Assembly: GCA_947311565.1 (NCBI GenBank)
Contig: CAMZLH010000041.1
Coordinates: forward strand, 1 to 34,381
Source: an uncultured Nitratifractor sp.
GTDB lineage: Bacteria; Campylobacterota; Campylobacteria; Campylobacterales; Sulfurovaceae
Direction of reading: 5' to 3'
DNA: 34,381 nucleotides
Below the pieces are notes generated by a model. That model did not search any database. It saw nothing but the letters and a program-made list of their open reading frames with translations, and was not told the origin of the DNA. Of this stretch, positions 7,979 through 14,623 are shown in pieces. Every line of letters begins with the position of its first letter. Within the stretch, counting starts at the first letter, position 1. The position numbers were made by a program, and so were the translations under genes.

Positions 7979-8992
7979 CTATAATACCTTAGCTCTACCA
8001 TTTTGCATAACTATCATATCTTCTACTCTAATGCCAAATTTTCCATCTACATAAATACCTGGTTCAACAGTAAATACCATTCCATCTTCTATAATACTAT
8101 TGTCTCGTTTAGATATATATGGCATTTCATGGATATCTAGCCCTACTCCATGACCAGTAGAGTGTACAAACTCTTTTTCATATCCACCTTTTACTATAAT
8201 ATCTCTTGCTATTTTATCTATCTCACTAGCTCTCATACCAACACGTGCTTTACTAATAGCTTTATCATGTGCCTTCAGTACTAAATCGTAAGCCTTTTGA
8301 ATCTTTTTAGATTTAAATTTTTGCTTATAACTAAAATGTAAATTATTATCAAAATATGCTGTTCTTGTTCTATCAGAGCAGTATCTTTTATACTTAACAC
8401 CAGCATCAAATAAAATTAAAGAGCCACTATTTAAAATCTTTTTAGTTGGTAAAGCGTGTGGTTTTGATGCACTTTCATCTATTGCTAATATTGGGTCAAA
8501 ACTCAACTCTCTATTTCCAAAATCTCTAAGTATACTCTCTGCTAAAAAATTCAACTCCTTTTCACTCATACCTGACTCTATTTTTTTTTCTAAACTCTTA
8601 AAAGCCTTTTTCCCAAGTTTAACTGCTCTTTGTAGATACTCTATCTCTCTTGAACTTTTTATAATTCTCTTTTTATGAGAAAAATTTATTAACATTTTAA
8701 ACTTTGTAGGTGTACTCTCTTTTAAAAGATTAAAAGCATGTAGTGTCCATTGGCTAGGGTCTATTGTGATTTTTTTAATTTTTGAACTTCTTAGTAACTT
8801 AGCTAAATCTTCTACTAAACTATTTGTAATAATAATTTTACTATCTTTAATACTCTCGTTTGCATCTATTTGATATCTTCCATCTGTTATAAAAAAACTC
8901 TCATTTCCAAGCTGTACAAATATACCATTGTCACAACTATAGCCACACTCATAATAGAGTGCGCTCTCATCTTTATAAATAATATAGTTCAT
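7979..8992 (-). CDS. pepQ: M24-family Xaa-Pro peptidase
   Basis: This cytoplasmic dinuclear metallopeptidase cleaves Xaa-Pro bonds (prolidase or aminopeptidase P type). All five metal ligands are visible: D196 and D207 (FDAGVKYKRYCSDRTRT), H281 (HSTGHGVGLDIHE), E310 (FTVEPGIY) and E324 (RVEDM). The N-terminal creatinase-like domain is short, giving 337 residues, normal for this phylum. The start codon overlaps the aroQ stop by one base (TAATG), which indicates coupling. The exact choice between dipeptidase and aminopeptidase activity cannot be made from sequence. Confidence 0.92.
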   Translation of the reverse strand: MNYIIYKDESALYYECGYSCDNGIFVQLGNESFFITDGRYQIDANESIKDSKIIITNSLVEDLAKLLRSSKIKKITIDPSQWTLHAFNLLKESTPTKFKMLINFSHKKRIIKSSREIEYLQRAVKLGKKAFKSLEKKIESGMSEKELNFLAESILRDFGNRELSFDPILAIDESASKPHALPTKKILNSGSLILFDAGVKYKRYCSDRTRTAYFDNNLHFSYKQKFKSKKIQKAYDLVLKAHDKAISKARVGMRASEIDKIARDIIVKGGYEKEFVHSTGHGVGLDIHEMPYISKRDNSIIEDGMVFTVEPGIYVDGKFGIRVEDMIVMQNGRAKVL

Positions 8993-9465
8993 TAAGCGTT
9001 TTGTTGCTCTTCTGCTTCTTTCATTGCATTAATTTCACCCATAATTTGTATGATACCAATCATAGCTAAATGGTAACCAAATGGTCCCATACCAGCAATT
9101 ACACCAGCTGTTACCTCTGCTGTTAAAGATTTTTTTCTAAAATCTTCTCTTGCATGAATATTACTTAAATGTACTTCTATTGCTGGAACTTCTACTGCTG
9201 ATAATGCATCTCTAATTGCAATAGATGTGTGTGAATATGCTGCTGGATTAATAATAATTCCATCTGCATCTCCCATACACTCTTGAATTTTGTCTACTAT
9301 TTCACCCTCAAGGTTACTTTGAAAAAACTCTACTTCTAAACCATTTTGCTCTGCAAAGCTCTTCATTTGTTGATGAATCTCTTCTAATTTCATTGGTCCA
9401 TAGATGTGTTGTTCTCTTACACCTAACATATTTAAATTTGGTCCTTGTATAACTACTATTTTCAT
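8992..9465 (-). CDS. aroQ: Type II 3-dehydroquinate dehydratase
   Basis: AroQ removes water from 3-dehydroquinate in the shikimate pathway. The type II enzyme is identified by GPNLNMLG at 8-15, the lid tyrosine Y22, [10 protein letters not shown] at 72-81 and [11 protein letters not shown] at 97-107, which together hold the catalytic Tyr and His and the substrate-binding Asn residues. The length of 157 residues is standard for the dodecameric enzyme. It is the first gene of a six-gene minus-strand operon ending with mnmA. A weak ribosome site (AAAGGT) precedes the ATG. Confidence 0.96.
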   Translation of the reverse strand: MKIVVIQGPNLNMLGVREQHIYGPMKLEEIHQQMKSFAEQNGLEVEFFQSNLEGEIVDKIQECMGDADGIIINPAAYSHTSIAIRDALSAVEVPAIEVHLSNIHAREDFRKKSLTAEVTAGVIAGMGPFGYHLAMIGIIQIMGEINAMKEAEEQQNA

Positions 9466-9489
9466 AAGTTTACCTTTGTTTTAATTTGT

Positions 9490-9495
9490 TATAAT
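9490..9495 (+). promoter_or_regulatory. -10 box of the futalosine-pathway deaminase gene
   Basis: TTTGTTATAAT on the plus strand, 44 bases before the GTG start at 9540, within the 74-base gap shared with the divergent aroQ operon. A second weaker TATAAG is at 9512-9517. Confidence 0.55.
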
Positions 9496-9539
9496 TCTAT
9501 TAAAAGTGTTGTTATAAGATGTTTAAAAAGGTATAAATA

Positions 9540-10751
9540 GTGAAAATAATAGAGTCTAAGTTTATATATAGTGATGGTGAGTTCCTAATAGATAGTGCTG
9601 TTGTATTTAATGATAAAATTATTAAAGTAGGTTTAGCTAAAGATATTAAAGATGAGTATAAAGATGCGGAGCTTATATCCATAGATGGTAATTGCATACT
9701 TTATCCAGGTTTTATTAATGCTCATACACACTTAGAGTTTAGTGCAAATAGATCTAAACTAAAACTTGGTAGCTTTATAGAGTGGCTATATAGTGTATTT
9801 GAGTATAGAGATGAGTTAGTAGAGAGCCTTAATTATGAGAGCTTAGAAGCTGCTGCAAAAGAGATGTTAAGTAGTGGTGTAACAACATTTGGTGCTATCT
9901 CTAGCTTTGGTGTAGATTTAGATATATGCGTTAAGACTCCACAAAGAGTTATCTATTTCAACGAAGTGATTGGCTCTTCCCCAGCTATGGTAGATACACT
10001 ATTTAATGACTTTAAAGCAAGACTAGAAGAGTCAATAGAGAGAAAAAGTAGTAACTTCTATCCTGCTATTGCAATACACTCACCATACTCTGTACATCCA
10101 ATACTAATTAGAGAAGTTATAAATATTGCAAAGAGTAAAGATATAGCAGTTAGTGCACACTTTTTAGAGTCTAAAAGTGAAAGAGAGTGGCTAGAGAGTA
10201 GCAGTGGTGAGTTTAAAGAACTATTCGAAAACTACTTTAAAACATCAACACCAGTAAATAGTATAGATGGATTCTTAGATGCTTTTAAAGGTATAAAAAC
10301 TCTTTTTACACATGTAACACTCGCTAAAGAGAGTGAGTTTAATAAAATTAATAGTGAAAATTCCTCTATAATTCACTGCCCACGCTCTAATATATTACTT
10401 GGTAATGGCAAACTAGATATTAAAAATGTAGATAATCTACTCTTAGGAACAGATGGTTTAAGCTCTAACTACTCTCTATCTATTTTAGATGAGCTAAAGT
10501 CAGCTCTTATGCTACATTGTGATATAGAAGCCAAAAAGCTAGCTACTATACTTATAAAAGCTGTTACAATTAATGCTGCTAAAGCTTTAGATTTAAATGT
10601 AGGAGATATTAAAAAGGGTAATTTTGCAGACTTTGCACTTTTTGAACTGACAAGTGATTTAAGTGATTTTAGCGATGGATCTTTGGCATTAAATACAATA
10701 CTACACTCTACAAAAGCAAAAGAGGTATATATTGGTGGAGTTAAATATTAA
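9540..10751 (+). CDS. mqnF: Aminofutalosine deaminase family amidohydrolase
   Basis: By family, this metal-dependent amidohydrolase deaminates 6-amino-6-deoxyfutalosine to futalosine in the futalosine route to menaquinone. The metal-binding HTH is at 62-64 (NAHTHLEFS), followed by IAIHSPYSVHP, VSAHFLES, FTHVTLA, IIHCPRSN and LLGTDGLSSN, which carry the remaining ligands. The 403 residues and the overall layout resemble the Helicobacter pylori HP0267 protein, shown to be such a deaminase (also called MqnX). The start is GTG with AAAGG 10 bases upstream. The last 11 bases overlap the end of recR on the other strand. A guanine or S-adenosylhomocysteine deaminase is the main alternative. Confidence 0.82.
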   Translation: MKIIESKFIYSDGEFLIDSAVVFNDKIIKVGLAKDIKDEYKDAELISIDGNCILYPGFINAHTHLEFSANRSKLKLGSFIEWLYSVFEYRDELVESLNYESLEAAAKEMLSSGVTTFGAISSFGVDLDICVKTPQRVIYFNEVIGSSPAMVDTLFNDFKARLEESIERKSSNFYPAIAIHSPYSVHPILIREVINIAKSKDIAVSAHFLESKSEREWLESSSGEFKELFENYFKTSTPVNSIDGFLDAFKGIKTLFTHVTLAKESEFNKINSENSSIIHCPRSNILLGNGKLDIKNVDNLLLGTDGLSSNYSLSILDELKSALMLHCDIEAKKLATILIKAVTINAAKALDLNVGDIKKGNFADFALFELTSDLSDFSDGSLALNTILHSTKAKEVYIGGVKY

Positions 10752-11304
10752 CTCTATCTTCAATTGCCCTAGCAAGAGATAGAGTATCTACACTATCTAA
10801 TGAAATACCCGTTGGCACACCTTGTGCAATTTTTGTAAATTTTAGATTTAAATCTTCTAATTGACTCTCTATATAGAGCATCATAGTATCGCTTGCAATT
10901 GATGGTGCAAATGCGAATATTATCTCTTTAATGCTAGCTAGTGCTCCTCTTAAATGAACTAAATCAAAACTATCTATATCACTTAAAACATAATATAGAC
11001 CATCATATTGTCCAAGTTTTTCTATAGTTATTACATCTTTAGCACTCTCAACTAAACAGATTTTATTTTTATCCCTAAATTCATCGCTACAGATATGGCA
11101 TAGTTCATCTTCACTTAAATTATTACATATACTACATCTACTAATAGCCTCTATAGCACTCTCTATTGCATGAGATAGTTTAATACCATCATAAGAACCA
11201 CTTGTAACAATATAATAAGCTAACTTAAGTGCACTCTTATCACCAATGCCAGGAAGTGCGCCAAATGCTTCTACTAAGTTTTTGAATGGTGTTAGTTTAT
11301 TCAT
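10741..11304 (-). CDS. recR: Recombination mediator protein RecR
   Basis: RecR works with RecO (and RecF where present) to load RecA on single-stranded DNA gaps. The helix-hairpin-helix LPGIGDKSALKLAY at 17-30, the zinc finger C57-C60-C69-C72 and a Toprim domain starting near 82 (ICLVESAKD) are in the correct order. The length of 187 residues is slightly shorter than the usual 195-200. The start overlaps the Dabb gene by 8 bases, so the two are cotranscribed. The 3' end overlaps the convergent deaminase gene by 11 bases, leaving no room for a terminator between them. Confidence 0.95.
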   Translation of the reverse strand: MNKLTPFKNLVEAFGALPGIGDKSALKLAYYIVTSGSYDGIKLSHAIESAIEAISRCSICNNLSEDELCHICSDEFRDKNKICLVESAKDVITIEKLGQYDGLYYVLSDIDSFDLVHLRGALASIKEIIFAFAPSIASDTMMLYIESQLEDLNLKFTKIAQGVPTGISLDSVDTLSLARAIEDRVNI

Positions 11305-11590
11305 TTATATAGTCAACAACCCTTGTATACTCAGCATACTCTTTTATTTTATCTTTTACAATTTGATGATTAGCATCATCTGCGTAAATAGTTAAATCTT
11401 CTTTAGTTTTAAATTTTGAAGTTAAAACCAAATCCATAGCTCTCTCACTTGATACAAAATTCAAACCAACTTCCATATAGCTAATCTCTTTAATAGTATT
11501 AGTTAACTCCTCTATAGATTTTTTTATATCTAAAATTATATCTGTAGAAGTACCAACTTTAAACTTAATCATTACAATATGAGTTATCAT
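11297..11590 (-). CDS. Dabb (stress-responsive A/B barrel) domain protein
   Basis: The 97 residues form one Dabb ferredoxin-like domain: ITHIVMIKFK at the N-terminus, a helix, the strand SYMEVGLNFV, DLVLTSKFKTKEDLTIYADDANHQIV and a final strand RVVDYI. Proteins of this family are small dimeric barrels, mostly without a known reaction. It precedes and overlaps recR by 8 bases, with AAAGGAAA before its ATG and TATAAT at 11628-11633 (minus). The link with recR looks like operon sharing rather than shared function. Confidence 0.88.
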   Translation of the reverse strand: MITHIVMIKFKVGTSTDIILDIKKSIEELTNTIKEISYMEVGLNFVSSERAMDLVLTSKFKTKEDLTIYADDANHQIVKDKIKEYAEYTRVVDYINE

Positions 11591-11627
11591 CTAATTTCCT
11601 TTGAAAATTTTACTAAAATTCTCACAG

Positions 11628-11633
11628 ATTATA
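11628..11633 (-). promoter_or_regulatory. -10 box of the Dabb-recR operon
   Basis: ATGTATAAT on the minus strand, 38 bases upstream of the Dabb ATG at 11590. Confidence 0.55.
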
Positions 11634-11748
11634 CATTAGAATTACTTGATATTCTATAAAATTATGATTTATAAATATTTGTAAAGTGCTATTACATCAT
11701 ATATTAATTCTCTACTAGAGATAATAGAATAGTTTAAATATAATCACA

Positions 11749-11781
11749 ATTATATAATCTATAAACCTTAGATTATATAAT
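11749..11781. repeat. 13-bp inverted repeat at the dnaJ promoter
   Basis: Perfect arms ATTATATAATCTA (11749-11761) and its complement (11769-11781) flank 7 bases. Each arm contains the palindrome ATTATATAAT, so there are also two direct copies 23 bp apart. The right arm contains TATAAT at 11776-11781, a candidate dnaJ -10 box; GATAAAAT at 11787-11794 is an alternative. A further palindrome, TCTCTA-C-TAGAGA, lies at 11709-11721. The repeat is unlike CIRCE (TTAGCACTC) or HspR sites. It could be an operator or, if transcribed, an RNA hairpin. Confidence 0.6.
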
Positions 11782-11825
11782 AATGTGATAAAATTATGCA
11801 CTAAAATTATAAAAAAGGTAGATAT

Positions 11826-12953
11826 ATGGAAGAACTTTGTTACTACGAAGTTTTAAGAGTTTCTAAAGACTCTTCAGTTACAGAGATTAAAAAAGCTTAT
11901 AGAAAATTAGCAATTAAATACCATCCAGACAAAAATCCTGGTAATAAAGAGGCGGAAGATAAATTTAAGGTAATTAACGAAGCTTACGCTGTACTTAGTG
12001 ATGAAGAGAAGAGAAGTGTTTACGATATGTATGGTAAAGATGCACTTAATGGAGGGGCTTCAAATCAGGGCTTTGGAAATATGGATGATATTATGGATGT
12101 TTTCAACTCAATGTTTGGAGATGCTTTTGGCTTTGGTTCAAATAGTCAATCTAGAGGTTCATCTATGCCATATCCTTTAGATATAGAGATTGAAACTACT
12201 TTAGAGTTTAATGAAGCAGTTTTTGGTTGTGAAAAAGAACTTGATATTACATATAAAGAGCCATGTTCTGATTGTAACGGTAGTGGTGCTAAAAATGGAG
12301 CATTTGCAACTTGCGACTACTGTAAAGGTCATGGACAAGTTATGATGAGACAAGGATTTATGACTTTTGCACAAGAGTGTCCTAAATGTAATGGCAAGGG
12401 TAAAAGTGCAAAAGAGATATGTAGTACATGCTCTGGAGTTGGAGGTGTTAATAAAGAAGAGACAATTACAGTTACTATTCCAGCAGGCGTAAATAGTGGC
12501 AATAGGCTTAGAGTTCCAACAAAAGGTAATATACCAAATAGTGGGCATAGAGGTGATCTGTATATTCATTTTGAAATAGAAGATGATGAACATTTTGTAA
12601 GAGATGGAGATGATATCTATATTGAAGTTCCAGTATTTTTTACTCAAATACTACTACAAGAGGAGATTAAAGTACCATCACTAGAAGGAGAACTAACTAT
12701 CAAACTAACATCTAAAACTAGAGATAAAGAACACTTTATATTTAAAAATAGTGGTGTTCCAAATGTAAATAGACCATCAATTAAGGGTAGATTTATAGCA
12801 CAAGTAAAAGTTGTATATCCTAAAAAATTAGATACTCTACAAAAAGATTTAGTAACTAGACTTCAAGATAGTTTTGGAATAGAGAGTAAACCACAAAAAA
12901 ACATATTTGAGAATACTTTTAGTAGAATCAAAAAATGGGTTAAGTCGAAATAG
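11826..12953 (+). CDS. dnaJ: Chaperone DnaJ (Hsp40)
   Basis: DnaJ delivers unfolded clients to DnaK and stimulates its ATPase. All domains of a type I Hsp40 are present: a J domain with HPD at 33-35, a Gly/Phe-rich stretch (residues 75-110), four CxxCxGxG zinc repeats at about 142-205 ([32 protein letters not shown]) and the C-terminal client-binding domain. The length of 375 residues is typical. The ribosome site AAAAAGG lies 8 bases before the ATG. The gene stands alone on the plus strand, with a 13-bp inverted repeat over its promoter. dnaK and grpE are not in the window. Confidence 0.97.
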   Translation: MEELCYYEVLRVSKDSSVTEIKKAYRKLAIKYHPDKNPGNKEAEDKFKVINEAYAVLSDEEKRSVYDMYGKDALNGGASNQGFGNMDDIMDVFNSMFGDAFGFGSNSQSRGSSMPYPLDIEIETTLEFNEAVFGCEKELDITYKEPCSDCNGSGAKNGAFATCDYCKGHGQVMMRQGFMTFAQECPKCNGKGKSAKEICSTCSGVGGVNKEETITVTIPAGVNSGNRLRVPTKGNIPNSGHRGDLYIHFEIEDDEHFVRDGDDIYIEVPVFFTQILLQEEIKVPSLEGELTIKLTSKTRDKEHFIFKNSGVPNVNRPSIKGRFIAQVKVVYPKKLDTLQKDLVTRLQDSFGIESKPQKNIFENTFSRIKKWVKSK

Positions 12954-12964
12954 AGAATATATTT

Positions 12965-12993
12965 GTTAAAAGCTACATAGTGTAGCTTTTAAC
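12965..12993. terminator. Bidirectional terminator between dnaJ and HU
   Basis: Perfect 13-bp arms (GTTAAAAGCTACA at 12965-12977 and its complement at 12981-12993) close a 3-base loop. The hairpin starts 12 bases after the dnaJ stop and touches the last base of the HU stop codon, with a T-run inside each descending arm. It probably serves both convergent genes. Confidence 0.85.
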
Positions 12994-13277
12994 TATTTAC
13001 CAGCTTCTACAGCCTCTTTTAAAGATTTACCTGCTTTAAACTTAGGTGCTTTATGAGCAGCCTTAGTATAAGTTTTATCACTACCTGGTATTTTACCACT
13101 CTTCTCTGGTACATCAACTGCACTAAAAGTACCAAAACCAACGAATGTTACGCTATCACCCTTTACTAATACGTCTTGAACTGTATCTAAAAATGCTTTT
13201 AGTGCATTTTCTGCTGCCGCTTTACTAGAAAACTCACCATTCTCTTTTAGTAACTCAACGAAATCTGCTTTTGTCAT
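12993..13277 (-). CDS. hup: Nucleoid protein HU
   Basis: HU is a small basic histone-like protein that bends DNA and organises the nucleoid. The 94-residue sequence has the HU/IHF fold: N-terminal helices (TKADFVELLKENGEF), the conserved VTFVGFGTFSAVD, the DNA-clamping arm around KIPGSDKTY and the C-terminal KFKAGKSLKEAV. IHF is less likely because the single gene resembles the HU homodimer of Campylobacterota. The ribosome site AAGGA precedes the ATG, and TATAAT is present at 13309-13314 (minus). Confidence 0.95.
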   Translation of the reverse strand: MTKADFVELLKENGEFSSKAAAENALKAFLDTVQDVLVKGDSVTFVGFGTFSAVDVPEKSGKIPGSDKTYTKAAHKAPKFKAGKSLKEAVEAGK

Positions 13278-13308
13278 GAAAATCCTTCATATGTAAATTT
13301 ATACACAA

Positions 13309-13314
13309 ATTATA
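13309..13314 (-). promoter_or_regulatory. -10 box of the HU gene
   Basis: CCATATAAT on the minus strand, 32 bases before the HU ATG. HU therefore seems to be transcribed separately from the tRNA upstream. Confidence 0.6.
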
Positions 13315-13403
13315 TGGAGCAAATCTTATATAAAGTTGAAAAAATGGATTAAGTTTAAAAAAAGATGTAAAAAAAGGGTTAAAAGTTCAATATAAAAACA
13401 AAA

Positions 13404-13488
13404 TGGTGCGATAGAGAGGATTTGAACCTCCACGAGCTATGCTCACTAGCCCCTCAAGCTAGCGTGTCTACCATTCCACCACTATCGC
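13404..13488 (-). tRNA. tRNA-Leu(GAG)
   Basis: Read on the minus strand, the 85 bases fold as a class II tRNA. The acceptor GCGATAG pairs with CTATCGC, followed by discriminator A and an encoded CCA. The anticodon stem CTAGC/GCTAG holds the loop TTGAGGG with anticodon GAG, a long variable arm (GAGC-ATA-GCTC) is typical of leucine tRNA, and the T arm is GGAGG-TTCAAAT-CCTCT with one G-U pair. A T-rich stretch directly follows the CCA. It lies downstream of atpE in the same direction and may be cotranscribed with it. Confidence 0.97.
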
Positions 13489-13492
13489 TTTT

Positions 13493-13529
13493 TTAAGCAG
13501 GAAAACCTGCTTAAGTTATTTAAACTTAA
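13493..13529 (-). other. Two overlapping hairpins between atpE and tRNA-Leu
   Basis: Hairpin A has 9-bp arms TTAAGCAGG (13493-13501) and CCTGCTTAA (13506-13514) around 4 bases. Hairpin B has 7-bp arms TTAAGTT (13511-13517) and AACTTAA (13523-13529). They share bases 13511-13514, so only one can form fully. On the minus strand A is followed by an A-run, not a U-run, so a standard intrinsic terminator is unlikely. An RNA-processing or attenuation role between atpE and the tRNA is possible. Confidence 0.5.
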
Positions 13530-13533
13530 CCTA

Positions 13534-13845
13534 CTATAGGAATGGGTTAGAGTAAAGTGCAATTAGTGCAATTACAAGCGTATAGATAACTTGTGCTTCG
13601 ATCATTGCTAGTGCAATAAACATTGTAGTCATTAATTTACTACCTAAACCTGGGTTTCTAGCAGTACCAGCAATTGTTGCAGCTGCAGTATGTCCCATAC
13701 CAATTGCACCACCAAGTGCAGCAAGACCAAGACCAACACCAGCAGCAACTACTGAGTATGCTTTAATCATATCTGCTCCAGCTCCAGCTTCACCAGCAAA
13801 TGCGAAAGCACCAAGTGCTAAGAAAAGTAAGAAAAACTTTTTCAT
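13534..13845 (-). CDS. atpE: F-type ATP synthase subunit c
   Basis: Subunit c forms the proton-carrying ring of the F0 motor in the inner membrane. From the ATG at 13845 the protein has 103 residues: an N-terminal hydrophobic leader ending near AFAGEAG, helix 1 (GVGLGLAALGGAIGMG), the polar loop RNPG at 63-66 and helix 2 with the ion-carrying E83 (MIEAQVIY). The Helicobacter protein has the same layout with a leader. An in-frame ATG at 13881 would add 12 residues; 13845 is preferred because TAAGGA lies just upstream. Consistent with Campylobacterota, it is separate from the other atp genes. Confidence 0.95.
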   Translation of the reverse strand: MKKFFLLFLALGAFAFAGEAGAGADMIKAYSVVAAGVGLGLAALGGAIGMGHTAAATIAGTARNPGLGSKLMTTMFIALAMIEAQVIYTLVIALIALYSNPFL

Positions 13846-13941
13846 TATAAAATCCTTAAAAAATATTTGTTTATAGTCCATTAGACTTTGCTTTAAGTCC
13901 GTTCGGCTTGCGTATCCCTACTTATCACCAAAAGCGATGAA

Positions 13942-13947
13942 ATTATA
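13942..13947 (-). promoter_or_regulatory. -10 box of atpE with a leader of about 90 bases
   Basis: TGTATAAT on the minus strand. The leader to 13846 contains small alternative stems (GACTT/AAGTC and AGTC/GACT around 13880-13905), of the kind that could tune atpE expression. Confidence 0.5.
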
Positions 13948-13991
13948 CATTATTTTTTGTTAAAAATATATAAACAGTAAGTTTTTTTTGC

Positions 13992-13997
13992 TACAAT
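13992..13997 (+). promoter_or_regulatory. -10 box of the L,D-transpeptidase gene
   Basis: Eight T, then GC and TACAAT on the plus strand (13982-13997), matching the T-run plus extended -10 form seen at 771-785. The start codon is 43 bases downstream of the box, preceded by AAAAGGA. Confidence 0.65.
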
Positions 13998-14039
13998 CTT
14001 ATAAATATATTACTATAACTACAAAAGGAACATACTAAA

Positions 14040-14600
14040 ATGAGAAGAGTATATAAATTGATAACTCTATTGATTACTTTAGTTTCAATATCTTTAGAAG
14101 CTAATGTTCTAGAACCTATCGGAAAGACAACATTTAGAGTTATGGATAGAGGTGGATCTATCATAAGAGATGTGAATTTAAGAGGAGAAGAGTTTGTTGT
14201 TGTATCAGTAAGAGAACCAGGAAGTGATGGCAGATTTTATGCTGTTGATAGAGATGGTATAGTTTGGTGGACTGGTATTATTACATCTGGTGCAGATGAC
14301 TATAAAACACCTAGTGGCATATATACAGTATTAAGAAAACAGAGAAGATATATGTCTAAAGCTTACCCAGATAGTGATGGTGTTAATAATATGGACTTTG
14401 CAATATTCTTTACGAATAAAGGACATGCGCTACATATGGGTAGTGTTAACTGGATGTCACATGGATGTATACACATTGCCCCAAAAGATATACCAGTTAT
14501 TTTTGATTGGGCTATGATTGGGAGAACAAAAGTAGTTATAACAAGAAAAACTTATATGCCATATGCTAAAGAGGATCTTATTAAATTTGGATTTAAATAA
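14040..14600 (+). CDS. Secreted L,D-transpeptidase (YkuD family)
   Basis: YkuD-domain enzymes act in the periplasm on peptidoglycan, forming 3-3 cross-links, attaching proteins or trimming peptides. The catalytic motif is complete: H132 (HALHMGS) and SHGCIH with C143 as nucleophile. Residues 1-21 form a Sec signal peptide. A short N-terminal beta region precedes the domain. At 186 residues it is a minimal enzyme with no added peptidoglycan-binding domain. In Helicobacter and Campylobacter a YkuD enzyme (Csd6/Pgp2) trims tetrapeptide and shapes the cell, but that protein is larger, so equivalence is not assumed. Confidence 0.92.
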   Translation: MRRVYKLITLLITLVSISLEANVLEPIGKTTFRVMDRGGSIIRDVNLRGEEFVVVSVREPGSDGRFYAVDRDGIVWWTGIITSGADDYKTPSGIYTVLRKQRRYMSKAYPDSDGVNNMDFAIFFTNKGHALHMGSVNWMSHGCIHIAPKDIPVIFDWAMIGRTKVVITRKTYMPYAKEDLIKFGFK

Positions 14601-14623
14601 TAGTATATATTATCTACAAAGAG

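Noticed and set aside
12201-12647. 148-residue open frame antisense to dnaJ
   Set aside because: Its Cys/Ser/Thr-rich composition mirrors the zinc-finger codons of dnaJ; it has no ribosome site and no recognisable domain.
13493-13514. Intrinsic terminator of atpE
   Set aside because: The stem is good but is followed by an A-run on the minus strand, so the U-run needed for intrinsic termination is missing.
13534-13881. 115-residue AtpE starting at 13881
   Set aside because: The ATG at 13845 has a good ribosome site and gives the usual leader-containing subunit c; the extra 12 residues are not typical.
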